Below, piece by piece: positions 11,986 to 22,460 of a DNA stretch of 64,000 bases. Within the stretch, counting starts at the first letter, position 1; every line of letters begins with the position of its first letter. The notes under the pieces are model-generated. The model was not told the DNA's origin. It saw only the letters and a program-made list of their open reading frames with translations, and searched no databases. A program made the translations under genes and the position numbers. The stretch is from Narthecium ossifragum (taxonomy: Eukaryota; Streptophyta; Magnoliopsida; Dioscoreales; Nartheciaceae): the NCBI GenBank assembly GCA_963920575.1, contig OY986968.1, positions 25,426,129 to 25,490,128 on the forward strand, written 5' to 3'.

Positions 11986-12125
11986 CTCTCCTCCTCGCCT
12001 CTCTCTCCCCTCCTCTCGATCTCCTTCTAGCTTCTCTCGCACGCTAACTGGAGGAGCCTGGAAGGAGGACAGCCCGTTTGGAGACGATAACGAGAGACCC
12101 ATGGCTTCCTTCTCCTCTCTATGCC

Positions 12126-12133
12126 TATTTATA
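12126..12133 (-). promoter_or_regulatory. TATA box of the F-box gene
   Basis: The minus strand reads TATAAATA. With a normal spacing of about 30 bp, transcription would start around 12095-12100, i.e. at or after the upstream ATG at 12102. This is why the ATG at 11985 was chosen. Confidence 0.55.
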
Positions 12134-12778
12134 GAGCAACCGCGGGAGAGTTCGCCATTTCGAAATTTAAATCGTGTTTAATTAATCGAGTGGGGACATT
12201 GCCGTCGCCGTATGATCTACCACGTGGCATAATTCTAATTGTCGTGATCGCAGTTTGTTGGACGGCCTTCTTTTAGTTGAGCCTTCAATCATCGGATCAA
12301 AACTATTAGACCCGAGTCCGATAAGCAATTAAAATACCACACAGATGCCAAAAACTACAACTGTAGTGTAATCCTTTAACAATCAAATTCGATAACAATG
12401 TTTCTCATAGCCTTTTTGGCTCAACAAATGCAAAAAAAAAAAGAAGGTTCAATACAATGTTGCTCCATGGTCATCAAAACATGCATTACAGTCTAATGAT
12501 GTGAAAAAAGTTAAACTGATTCAGGAGATCATGTGCAGGGCTTCAACCTACGGTGACTTGAAGACAATGTGAAAAGAATAGGACATCAATCTGAATAGCT
12601 TCCATGGAATTCATATCTCTGCACCTTTAACCCTTGGAGGTCTGAATCAGAAGAACACCATGCAATCCAAAACAAACCGAAGCGAACTGATGAAGAACGA
12701 TAGCTGAATTTGGAGAAACCAGAAACACGACCACCATACAAACCAATCCTTGACAAGTAATATTGGACTAGCACAAGC

Positions 12779-15297
12779 CTAGATTTCAGTGTCGCAACAA
12801 CTTATCAGCAACTCAGAAACCATTCTTCGAGCAAATGGAATATAACTCAGACTGTACCTGGAATGTGTTAAGCAATTTCACAAATTATTTGGAATCTGGC
12901 GGTTGGCAATGCCAAATAAATTAGAAGACAAACAGAGAGAACAATCAGTTTGTAGATACATAGCTTATTTCTCCTGAATTATGAATAATTTTTAGTAGGA
13001 ACTGTAAATGAGGCCATGTACTGGTTTGCACCATGTGGTGCACTCTCCTCCTAAATTTGCAACTGATTTAAAACATATCATAACAATTATCAGCTTACCC
13101 TTATGGCTATGACTTGTGTAGGATTTTTATCAATCTTGATAACCACATAACTCATAAAACTTGCATAACTTCGTATCATATAATCTGTTGTAGCCAAAGA
13201 ATTTGATTATAATACCTGTGCTAGGACTTCGACACAAGTTGAAACCTATGGAATCCCAAACAACTTGAGGCAAGTATCTCAACTGCTTATGACTCAAGTA
13301 CTGGAGGGGGGAAAAAAACTTGAAACTCAAGTGGCCTGACTTAGACACTAGTTGGAACCTATGGAATCCCAAACAGCTTGAGACAAGAATGTCAACTGCT
13401 TATGACTTGAGTACTGAAGGAAAAGCTAAAAAGACTTGAAACAGGTGGCCTCAAACCTCCATAAATTTTTGTCTATGACTTATGCCAAGACACAAGCTGC
13501 AGCAACTGCACCATCCACTCTGTTTAGAGAATAAATACCAAGTGCCTCACAGTCCTATAAAACTAATTGAAAATATAGGATGGTCCTTAGCCTTATATTA
13601 TTGTGATTTGTCTGGGGTGGGTTAAAGTCCATATTCATACTATGCACACTTTGAAACAAACGAACGACTTGAGATTCTTTTAAGAAGATAGAGAGACAAA
13701 CTATGTCTTCTGCTAACATGGATCAAGTCTTCACATTCTGGACAGGCCTCAAACACCTTAGATATAAAAGACTTTTGAAGCTCCTAGTACCCTATTTCAA
13801 CCTTTCAGTCTTAATAGTTTATATACCCTTTAGTCAAAACCAGACCGTGTTACCACTAAGATTAATAGTATAATAATGCAGTCAGATAGCTTACCAAATA
13901 AGGGCACAAATCTCACTTATGATAGCAATTAGTGTCAAAACCTTGTTATGAATCTGCACAAACCCAGATTCAGTTAGATTACAAAATAAGAAAATATCTA
14001 TGATAGAAGGTAGGTTGAAAGAATCACATAAGAAGAGAACTCAGACACAAAGTCATACAATGCAATCTCTTCCAAGATTTGACGACATAAACTTACCCCA
14101 AGAGCACAAACAAGAGCAAGAATGAGACAACCAATGTAAATAGCTGATGCATAAATGCGAACTGGATCAAACATCATCCTTGCTTGCTGAGCTGGCCCAA
14201 TAAGAAGGGCTGTGCTGCCACACAAGGCTTCAAGTGCAGTGTTAGAAATTAGAAGATAGGAACAACCTATTAAAAATGCAGACTTAGCAACAATGGAATC
14301 CATCCTTCCCTGGCAATAACTACTATAAAACACGAAAAAGAAAACATACTCTTCATCCTGATAAAACTAAAAGGGAGGTCTTAAGAATCCCCAAAGCCCA
14401 ATTGTAAGATGGCCAAACGACAACATTATGTTAGATGTACAGGGCAATGCAAGGATGAAAGTACCTTCCCACGGCCAATATGTTCCCAAAGCTGAACATC
14501 ACAGCAAACTTAATAGGTTTATAGAAAAGAAGAAGTGACTGCAGACAGGGGAAAAAAAGCTAGCATTAGCAGTTGAAGCATCAAGGATCAAGAAACTCCT
14601 TCTTCAACTCAAATGTGAAAACTGACATACATGTATCAGAACAAATATAAGTGTGTATACCAGTGCCTCATTTTCCTCTCTCCTCACATGTAATCTACAG
14701 TAACTCAACAAGGTCCTCGGATTTATAAGAGTAACATCAGCTCATGGGTTAAATTTGCGAAATTTAAGTTATTGACAACATGAATCATACCTGAGATTTC
14801 AATTAACATACAACATCAAATTGTTCCAACGCTAATCATTGTTAAAGCAGGAGAGATAACAAATATGCCAAAAGCTTTAAGGTAAGGAGCCAAAGGGCTC
14901 TCGCACTACTTCCAGATAAATCACGAACCACTCAACCCCTAGCCCAATCAATCATATTGCAAAATGAAATTAAGCAAGAAATCAACACAAAGAATCACTC
15001 CATACCAGTAACATACAAGCCAGACCAGCGACCAAGCACGCAGCAAACCCATATGTTCTCTGCTCCAAAACAACACAATAGATCAAAGTTATAACCAGCG
15101 GATCTGGAAACCAGAACCCATGAACCAAATCGAGATGGAGATTCCAAAGCTAGCCCGCTCTATGGACATCAGAAAGAGAGGGCAACCTGCAAGGGAGTCA
15201 GTGAGCAAGAGGCGTTGGATTCGCCCAAGAAATCCTCTTCTTGTTGCTCGTCGTCAGCTCCAAGCAGGGATCGGGAAAACCTTTTGAGCGACTCCAT
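12779..15297 (-). CDS. SFT2-like Golgi vesicle transport membrane protein, 164 aa
   Basis: Six exons: 15297-15187, 15059-15006, 14538-14465, 14214-14097, 13953-13895 and 12857-12779, all GT-AG and in phase. The N-terminus (about 37 residues) is soluble and acidic. Four hydrophobic segments follow, from RTYGFAACLVAGLACMLL (residue 38) to a last one ending WYSLSYIPFARRMV. The family signatures FYKPIKFAVMFSFGN, GSTALLIGPAQQ and YSLSYIPFAR are all present. SFT2/GOT1-type proteins sit in Golgi membranes and help vesicles fuse with late Golgi compartments (family knowledge). Length matches typical plant SFT2-like proteins, and the C-terminus SELLISCCDTEI looks complete. It is in tandem with the F-box gene on the same strand but shows no functional link. 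Confidence 0.85.
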
Positions 15298-16326
15298 CGT
15301 CCAAGGAATGGATCATAAGAGGGTGAATTGGGAAAACCTCAGAGCTCCACCGCCGATTCTGAGCCTCTGGCGTTCTTGAAGAAATCCAGTGTGTATTGTA
15401 CTCCGCGGGCAGGTCCGTCGACGAGGCGATTTGATGCAGAGCTCGTAATCAGATCGCGAACGTGGAGTAATCGAGCTCTGCTAATTTTGAGCAACATTTA
15501 TACATTTATCAAGTGCACGATATTATAAATACTTAGATAATTTGCGGCTCGCTTCTTGTTTTTATTTTTTATTTTTATATATACATATTAGATCCACTTT
15601 TCGTCTAAGATTACTAAAATACTCATTTACATTGAATTCGTAAAATAACTAATGCTTGGTGCGTATCAAATAACAAGCGCGCATCAACTAACGTGTATCG
15701 AGTTACTGTAAGTGCCTATCAAGTTACCATAGGAGTGTTATGTATCAAGTTATATCATAAGTTATGATAAATGAATATCGAGTTACCATGAGTGCCGTTG
15801 ACCACTATGTTGCGTCAACATAAGTGAGAATATTTTAATCATTTTAAATGAAAAGTGAATCTAATATGTAAAGAAAATAGAAAAAAGTAATCCTGAGTTG
15901 TAGAAAGCAATAGTGACCCTGGTATGCAAATTACCCACTGTAGATCAATTCTGACATAATCTAAAATTATTAAAACAAACAAATTCTAAAAGGGTACTAT
16001 TTATTAAACTAGGAGCTAGATTAAGCTTTTCTGTCCCAAAAATATATCTGTTCTTAGGTTCTCCAAAACATATATAAACACAAAAGAATTAGAAACCATA
16101 AAGAAAAAACCATAATTCAAATCAAATAATGAATTAGAAGCCAACTAAGCCAAAACACTTGGTATTATTATTATTATTATTTATTAGTGGAGCCCGGAGG
16201 CTAGGTAACCAAGTACTTGCACTATTGACTCTAAACCCTATGCAACAAAGACCCCAAATAGAAGGGTCGGATCACTGTCAAGGGGAAGAAAAAAAAAAAA
16301 ACGGAAAAAAAAGCCTCATAAGGTGG
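15298..16326. other. Intergenic region between SFT2-like and B3 genes
   Basis: Part is the SFT2-like promoter and leader. From about 15660 to 15800 a loose short repeat with the core TATCAAGTTAC / TATCGAGTTAC recurs. A (TTA)n run lies near 16164-16182. No exon was recognised. Confidence 0.45.
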
Positions 16327-17391
16327 TTATAACGGCGACGGCGGCGGCGTCGTCTCTTCCTTGTAGAAAACCATGCAGAGCTCACCGGCTGCACCACAAC
16401 GGAATCCCCACACAGCCAACTGAGTCCCAAGTTTAAAGTCGCCCTGGAGGAAGGCATGCCTCAGGTTCTCTCCCTGGAACACCGTCCCCTTAGTGTCCCT
16501 TCGCACCAACTTCAACTCAAACTGGCCGCCGTCACGCGGCCCACGCATATGAACCATGACGCCAAGGCCCTCACGGTTCTCCCCTGACGCCCTCTTCTTC
16601 TCAGCTCGCGTCTTCTGCTTGCCCTTCCTGTCCTTCTTTGGCTCTCGATAATGAAGAAGATTGGCCGCATCCTTCTCGGCGTCCGAGAGAGCCGGGAGGA
16701 TGAACGAGTCAACGTCCTCGGCGTGGATGAGCAGGCGGCTCTGGCTCGGATTGACGTCGGACTCCGTGAGGGTCTTCGACATCAGGAAGCGGAGGTCACG
16801 GCCGCCCTTGCTGCTCACCAAGTCGACAACCCATCGGGGAGCGACGCGAGAGGCGCTGGCGATGTTGGGCTGCGCCTCGACAGGCGGTTCCGTCCCGATC
16901 CCGAAGCTGAGCTCGAGTTGGGCCTCGTCGTTCTTTGTATTGGACACCTCGCTCTGCATGACGTTGGAGTTCTTCAGGGTATTCGACGTCAGGAAACGGA
17001 GGTCATCATGGCCGGCCTTGCTGGTCACGAAGTCGACATCGTTAACCCATTGGGGGTCGGCGCGATAGCTGCCGGCGACGTTGACCTGCTCCACAGGCAT
17101 CCACGGTGGCCCGAGGCGGAGCTCCAGCGACACCTGAGGGAGTTGGGCCTCGTCGTTCTTTCTATTGGACACCTGACTCTGCATGACGTCGGAGTGCTTG
17201 GGGGTCTTCGACATCAAGAAGCGGAGGTGATCATGGCCGGCTTTGCTGCTCATGAAATCGACAGCCCAACGGGGAGCGGCGCGAGAGGCGCTGGCGACGT
17301 TGGGCTGCTCGACAGGCGTCCACGGCGGTCCGACGCGGAGCTCGAGCGACAGCTGAGGGAGTTGGGCGTCGCCCATATTAGCCACCTGCAT
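16327..17391 (-). CDS. B3-domain protein with a repeated N-terminal module, 354 aa
   Basis: An intact single-exon frame. The C-terminal ~150 residues (from about L200) form one B3-type DNA-binding domain of the plant DUF313-like group. They run from LRFLMSKTLTESDV, through SRLLI and LSDAEKDAANLL, a basic linker (KKDRKGKQKTRAEKKR), to GLGVMVHMRGP and LGTQLAVWGFRCG. The B3 start (LRFL-S-x-T-L-x-x-S-D/N-V plus its preceding ~50 residues) is present three times: residues about 9-80, 82-155 and 157-213, a ~74-residue period. Only the third copy continues into a full domain. A nuclear, DNA-binding role is inferred. A related gene with one module lies at 23813-24418, and a minus-strand TATA box is 50 bp upstream. 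It may be a young, rapidly changing gene rather than a conserved regulator. Confidence 0.7.
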   Translation of the reverse strand: MQVANMGDAQLPQLSLELRVGPPWTPVEQPNVASASRAAPRWAVDFMSSKAGHDHLRFLMSKTPKHSDVMQSQVSNRKNDEAQLPQVSLELRLGPPWMPVEQVNVAGSYRADPQWVNDVDFVTSKAGHDDLRFLTSNTLKNSNVMQSEVSNTKNDEAQLELSFGIGTEPPVEAQPNIASASRVAPRWVVDLVSSKGGRDLRFLMSKTLTESDVNPSQSRLLIHAEDVDSFILPALSDAEKDAANLLHYREPKKDRKGKQKTRAEKKRASGENREGLGVMVHMRGPRDGGQFELKLVRRDTKGTVFQGENLRHAFLQGDFKLGTQLAVWGFRCGAAGELCMVFYKEETTPPPSPL

Positions 17392-17440
17392 CTTCTACTT
17401 CTCTCACTGCTCTGATGGAAAAAAGGAGAGTTGGATATAG

Positions 17441-17450
17441 GAATATATAG
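17441..17450 (-). promoter_or_regulatory. TATA box of the 354-aa B3 gene
   Basis: The minus strand reads CTATATATTC, 50-59 bp upstream of the ATG at 17391. Confidence 0.4.
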
Positions 17451-17624
17451 CAAGAGTCTGAAATCAATTAGGATTCCGATAGCTCTCCAACCCTACTGGG
17501 TGTATAATCTGAATCTGATTCGGATTCCGATAGCTTACAGGAATTTTAATCATGTTAGGATATCATACCTACTTACTGAAATCAATACATTATTACCTTT
17601 CTATTTCAAAGAAAAATAATTTAG

Positions 17625-17824
17625 NNNNNNNNNNNNNNNNNNNNNNNNNNNNNNNNNNNNNNNNNNNNNNNNNNNNNNNNNNNNNNNNNNNNNNNNNNNN
17701 NNNNNNNNNNNNNNNNNNNNNNNNNNNNNNNNNNNNNNNNNNNNNNNNNNNNNNNNNNNNNNNNNNNNNNNNNNNNNNNNNNNNNNNNNNNNNNNNNNNN
17801 NNNNNNNNNNNNNNNNNNNNNNNN
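17625..17824. other. Assembly gap (200 N)
   Basis: Exactly 200 unknown bases, which suggests a placeholder length. The ~165 bp on its left recur at about 21750-21922, so the true content and order here are uncertain. Confidence 0.99.
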
Positions 17825-17973
17825 TTTTTTCCCTTTTTTTTTGAATTTTGACAAATAAATTATGTCTTGTTAATTTTTGCAATTGACTATCAAATTTTTC
17901 ATAAATATTTTTTAATTTATTTGACTAATTTTTTACTTAAGTTAGTTTCCATAAATCTACAATTGCAAAAAAA

Positions 17974-18512
17974 TGGAAAGTAACTTACAAGTTACATTGG
18001 ACAAATATAACTTGTACACATGGAAAGTAATTTGTACAGTTACAAAAAAGTGGAAAGTAACTTGTACATTTGTAAAAAAAAATGGAAAGTAACATGTACA
18101 TTTGCAAAAAATTGAAAAGTAACTCATGAAAACTAATTTGAAAATGCGTAAAGTAACTAAAAGTATTGGAAAGTAACTCATGATTCTTCGTAAAAACCAT
18201 TGTTGATCTTATTTTCCATGAATCACTTTTCATGGAATTAAATATACGAGTTACTTTCCATGAATTATATGGAAAGTAACTCATGAAAATTAATTTGAAA
18301 ATGCGGAAAGTAACTAGAGATGTGGAAAGTAATTCCATGGAATTATATGGAAAGTAACTGATGAATAATTTGCTGGAAAATAACTCTTACATAATTTGGA
18401 AAATAACTATTGACAATTGTGGAAAGTAACTGATGTATAATTGTAGAAAATAACTTATAATACATGTGGGAAATAAGTTACTTACTTTCCGTAATCATGG
18501 AAAGTAACTTAC
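17974..18512. repeat. Array of a degenerate GGAAAGTAAC(T) motif
   Basis: About 15-17 copies of GGAAAGTAACT or close variants (GGAAAATAAC, GGAAAGTAAT) occur in about 540 bp. Spacing is irregular (12-45 bp), and several copies are in reverse (AGTTACTTTCC near 18249 and 18479). Dense short motifs in both orientations are typical of the subterminal regions of CACTA-type DNA transposons, but no terminal inverted repeat or target duplication was found. The gap just to the left may hide one end. Confidence 0.6.
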
Positions 18513-18522
18513 TTTTCACCAG

Positions 18523-18645
18523 GAATATCAACAGTTACTGGGATATGTTGGGAATTTTGCCATAAGAATATCAACAGTCACTGGGATATGTTCGGAATTT
18601 TGCCATAAGAATATCAACAATCACTGGGATATGTTGGAAATTTTA
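18523..18645. repeat. 43-bp tandem repeat, 2.8 copies
   Basis: Units begin with GAATATCAACA at 18523, 18566 and 18609, exactly 43 bp apart. Each contains CACTGGGATATGTT or a close variant. It abuts the GGAAAGTAAC array and may belong to the same element. Confidence 0.85.
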
Positions 18646-18829
18646 AAAGGGCATTTTAGTATTAAAAAAAAGTAATATGCCCTAAATGACTTATGGAAAA
18701 GTATGAGGACCTATGACTAAACATTTCCATCTGAATGGCCTAAACACCAATTATTCCAAAAAAAATAGAGTTGGATGTAAGAATATATATAGCAAGAGTA
18801 GACCAAAAGAAGAAGGCATGAAGTATAAC

Positions 18830-21377
18830 CAAGGGTTAGTCTAATAAAAGCAAGAGTACAAACATCATCGTCTTGGCCTAAAATCGTACAAAGATCTAAA
18901 CATACCAAGGCCAAAACTCGTGGACCGGATGCATGGAAACACTCATTGGAACCAAGCAAACATGCCGAAAATAAAAACAAAACAATCAAGCATGCAAGAA
19001 AGCAAGTAAACAATCAAAGAAGCATAGAAATGTTGGGTTGCCTCCCAACAAGCGCTCATTTTACCGTCTTCTGCCCGACGTTATGCTATGTACAACAAAA
19101 CCAAACTTGGGTGGTCGATGGTTCCATGTAAAGAAATACATGGACCGAAGAGTGGAGAGGACGTGCAAACATGATTTATCAAAGAAGAAAGTAACGTCCT
19201 TGGCAAACCATCCATGCGAAGGTTTATGCACTCGCCACTCACCATCCTTCGATCCATGTACTTCATCAAATGGAGCCATCCTCAAGTCAGCTTTTGGTGG
19301 CCGATGATTCAAGGTGAAATAATACATGAGCCGAAGAAAAATAAAGTCTTGCAAACAAACTTCATCAAAGAAAAAGATTATGTCCTTAGGAAACAAGATG
19401 CTAGAAAGACGGGAAGTCTTGCAAGAGTCTTTGATGAAATTACAATCATATTCGGCATGGCTTAGGAAAGATGGAAAAACAAGGATCGACCTCTCACAAT
19501 GTTCAACAAGCATGGATGATGGAAAAGCTTGACACTCAATTTGAGGTCTCCGTAAGGAGATCTCACAAGGATGGTCAAAAGTATCATACTTAACTAACAT
19601 AAGCAAATCATCATCCAACTTATCACAAATATGCATAAGATCATCATTACAAACACTCTTAGCAATCTTCCCCTCGCATGCATTACAATCAATGAATGGA
19701 TAAACATTAGAAACAATATCCTGACAAATAGGAGGTATAAAATCATGCATGCATTCATCATTCTCATCAATGTCAAGATTAACAAAAATCGGAGGCTTCA
19801 GCTCATTCACAAAATCAACATATACCGACAAAACATCATCAATAGTATCATCACGCACTGGCAAAACATCATTCAAACTATCATGAACGAGTGAAGCCTC
19901 ATTAGGAACCTCATAGTTGCATGTATCACTAACATTGGTAAGATAAGTATTACAAGCATCATCATTAAAATTAGAAGGCACTACCTCACTCACACAACCA
20001 TCAACCTCATCATAATATGAATCGATCAAGGAAGCTAGTTGTCCAATTTGCACTTCTATATTGGCTAATGATTGTGAGTGAGAACGTATAAGTTGGTTTT
20101 GTGCCTCAAAAGATTCTAGAGCTTTAAGGATCCTTTCATCTAAAGATGGATATATTTGTGCTTGTGGTTCAAAAGAAATGGGGGGCTCGTATCAATGTTG
20201 GGGTGGTGGGTATTGTGTTTGAGAAAGATAGGGCGATGTAGAGCTAAGTGCAAAATATTGGTCGGGTGAGCTCATGTTTTGTGGTTGAACATCAAGAGGG
20301 TATTGACCTTGGGGTTGCCAATGAGAGTATAGATGATTACTTAAATCCGCATCATAGGTGTATGAATGCAAATCATATGTCGGGTTTGAGAAACCATATG
20401 TATCGTTAACATAAGCGGATGCATAATTAGGTGGTAGCAAATAATCGTTTAATGTGGCACCCGGTGGCATATACTCATCGGCCATGTATAAACAATCACA
20501 TAAACAAAGACCAAGCCAAAAGGTAGAAATATTTTACAATGGGCCGGTCCAAGCACGAGACGTCCGTCGCCAATCTTGATCGTCGAAGTCTTGCCGGAGG
20601 CGTCTCCTATCAACACAAAGATATAGCAATTGTAAGTACAACTCTCTCTTTTTTTTTCTTAAGATATGAAACAAAATTTAAAATTGAAGATATTTACAAG
20701 AAACACTAGATTAAGCAAAGCACTTCAATCATTTCCTAAAGCAATTCCCCGGCAACGGCGCCAAAATTTTGACGGGACGTGAAAAGTGTCGCGGCTTAAC
20801 ACGCCCGATCAAAATTATAAATTTATAATCAAACTCCTAACTAACTACCTTTGGGGGTAGCTAGTGGTGAGTCCGAGTCGAATCCGCAGGGAATGTCTAA
20901 GGAAACAATTAAATTACCACGCTCAATCTAAGTGTTCCTACAAGGATAATAAAAGAAATGGTTTTTGGGTTTTATGATAAGGAAACTAAGAAAGCATGTA
21001 AATGATTCAATGGATGGAAAGAGGTCCTAGGGAATCCCAATCCGGATTAGGCTCAATCATAGCTTTCTAATGGATCAAGATGTGCAATCCTATCGAGACA
21101 CTACAATATCGACTACCTTGTGGCTAACAAAGGTCGTCGCTAACGAATAACCGGATAAGGACTATCCGTCGCAAAAGGTGTATGCTAGAAAGTCGGTGAT
21201 CGAGGGATTAGCTACGATCATCGCTAACGAGAGGTCGGGTTAGGATCATCTCGTCGCAAGGAATTGGGTTGTATGGAATATGGTAATGGATCGAGGTGGT
21301 TCTAGCATCTCGAATCCAAAACACTATAAAAGATAGGATAGATGCTAAATTAGGTTAGGGACTTGGTTGTGCTATCA
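18830..21377 (-). mobile_element. Defective Ty3-type (Tat/Athila-like) retrotransposon, 5' LTR plus short internal region
   Basis: The element runs on the minus strand. A probable 5' LTR occupies 20770-21377 (minus strand starts TGATAGC, ends CCCGTCA). Next to it lies a primer-binding site TGGCGCCGTTGCCGGGGA (plus 20746-20763), the form common in Tat/Athila elements. The LTR end also carries the CCCTGCGGATTCGACTC motif typical of that group. Internally a gag-like frame starts at 20485, meets one TGA at about 20189-20191, and continues in frame to 19061. The stretch after the stop includes a leucine/glutamate segment ending EVQIGQLA, as in gag proteins. No protease, reverse transcriptase, RNase H or integrase motif is seen. 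The motif TTGGGTTGCCTCCCAACAAG (19033-19052) is familiar from such elements. No 3' LTR was found, so the left boundary is approximate. Confidence 0.65.
20746..20763 (-). other. Primer-binding site of the Ty3-type element
   Basis: The minus strand reads TGGCGCCGTTGCCGGGGA, six bases inside the probable LTR end at 20770. It is a standard tRNA-complementary site in Tat/Athila elements. Confidence 0.7.
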
Positions 21378-21388
21378 TAATCCAACCG

Positions 21389-21749
21389 TGTGAGGCCCGC
21401 TGCGTCTACCGTGGGACAAGATGCCTGCGCCTGGAGGGCGGGGCTGAGTCGGGTAGCCGGGTAAGCAATTCCACAACACCTGGATATGGTCCGGGGTTCG
21501 ATATAAGTATATAGTAAGCCCTTAATAGACACAACGCGTTTTAAAGCCGTGCTGGCAGTGATCCGTCAGAAAACTCTATTGTTAAGCGTACTTGACTTGG
21601 AGTAGTATGGACAATATTGTGTCGGGTGGGGTCCTCGGGTGGATCCTGGTCGGACCCCGACAATATTGTGTCGGGTGGGGCCCTCGGGTGAATCCTGATC
21701 GGACCGGAAGCCCGCGGTCCGGGGCCCAGTGGAGGGCCGGGGTGTTACA
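21389..21749 (+). mobile_element. Cassandra TRIM solo LTR with 5S rRNA-like segment
   Basis: A 361-bp LTR-like unit begins TGTGAGGCCC and ends GTGTTACA. Its middle (about 21547-21610) resembles plant 5S rRNA: GATCCGTCAGAAAACTC, GTTAAGCGT followed by CTTG, and GGAGTAGTATGG align to the 5S order. A 5S-derived Pol III promoter inside the LTR is the defining feature of Cassandra elements. A ~50-bp stretch (ACAATATTGTGTCGGGTGGG...) is tandemly duplicated at 21611-21705, right after the box that would continue the 5S homology. Flanks are AACCG on the left and AACTG on the right, a possible 5-bp target duplication with one mismatch. The rest of the element has been lost, probably by recombination between LTRs. 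Confidence 0.75.
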
Positions 21750-22460
21750 AACTGGCCCCTACTAGGTGTATAATCTGAACGTGATTCGGATTTCGATTGC
21801 TTATAGGAGCTGAATACGAATCTTAATCATGTTAGGATATCATACCCTACCATGAAGGCATACTTACTCAAATCTATTCATTATATATTACCTATCTATT
21901 TCAAAGAAAAATAATTTAGGGCAAAGCTACCACCCATTATATGGGAAGAGCAAAATTTCAAGAACCCTTACGGACTGAGTAGTGTAACATCCAAGGAATC
22001 TAAATACAAAAGTTCAGACCAATATTAAGTATCCCACCCCAGAATTTAAGGACTCCATTCATAAACAGTAACAAAAACTTAAGCTAGATCTTTCAAGAAA
22101 CAAATCAAGAAAAACCATAGCACTATCCTGCTTGCTATCTAGTGCTTTCAAGTAATGAATTAGCACTGAGACCGATGCATTACTTGTGACCCAATATGTA
22201 TTTATCTTGGAAGAGAATCAAATTCAAGAAACTTAATTTACAGCTTGGCCTAATAACATCCCACCAAAAGAACAGATGGATACAAAAGTTCAGAAAATAA
22301 AAACAATGAAAAACTGACACAAGAATTCATGCATCCAATCAATAAGCAGGTGAAAGCATTGATGGTGCAATAGGTAGCCATGCAAATTTCTCAGTTTAAC
22401 CGGCCTACTTCCTCTTCGTCCTCGAGGGGTGCTCTGCATAAGCATGAACAGGGTATGGTA
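21750..22460. other. Copy of the gap-flanking sequence, then unannotated DNA
   Basis: 21755-21922 repeats 17492-17624 (same orientation, with small differences and one ~20-bp insertion). This is the sequence just downstream of the B3 promoter and beside the gap. The remainder to 22460 shows no gene. Confidence 0.7.

Noticed and set aside
11758..12102. F-box protein start at 12102
   Set aside because: A TATAAATA box lies only 24 bp upstream, so this ATG would sit at or before the transcript start.
16651..17415. 254-residue plus-strand frame over the 354-aa B3 gene
   Set aside because: It is antisense to B3 coding sequence and its apparent repeats simply reflect the module repeats on the other strand.
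17552..17882. Frames spanning the N run
   Set aside because: They consist mainly of unknown bases.
21547..21610. A functional 5S rRNA gene
   Set aside because: The homology is partial, lies inside an LTR and lacks a complete 5S length and terminator.
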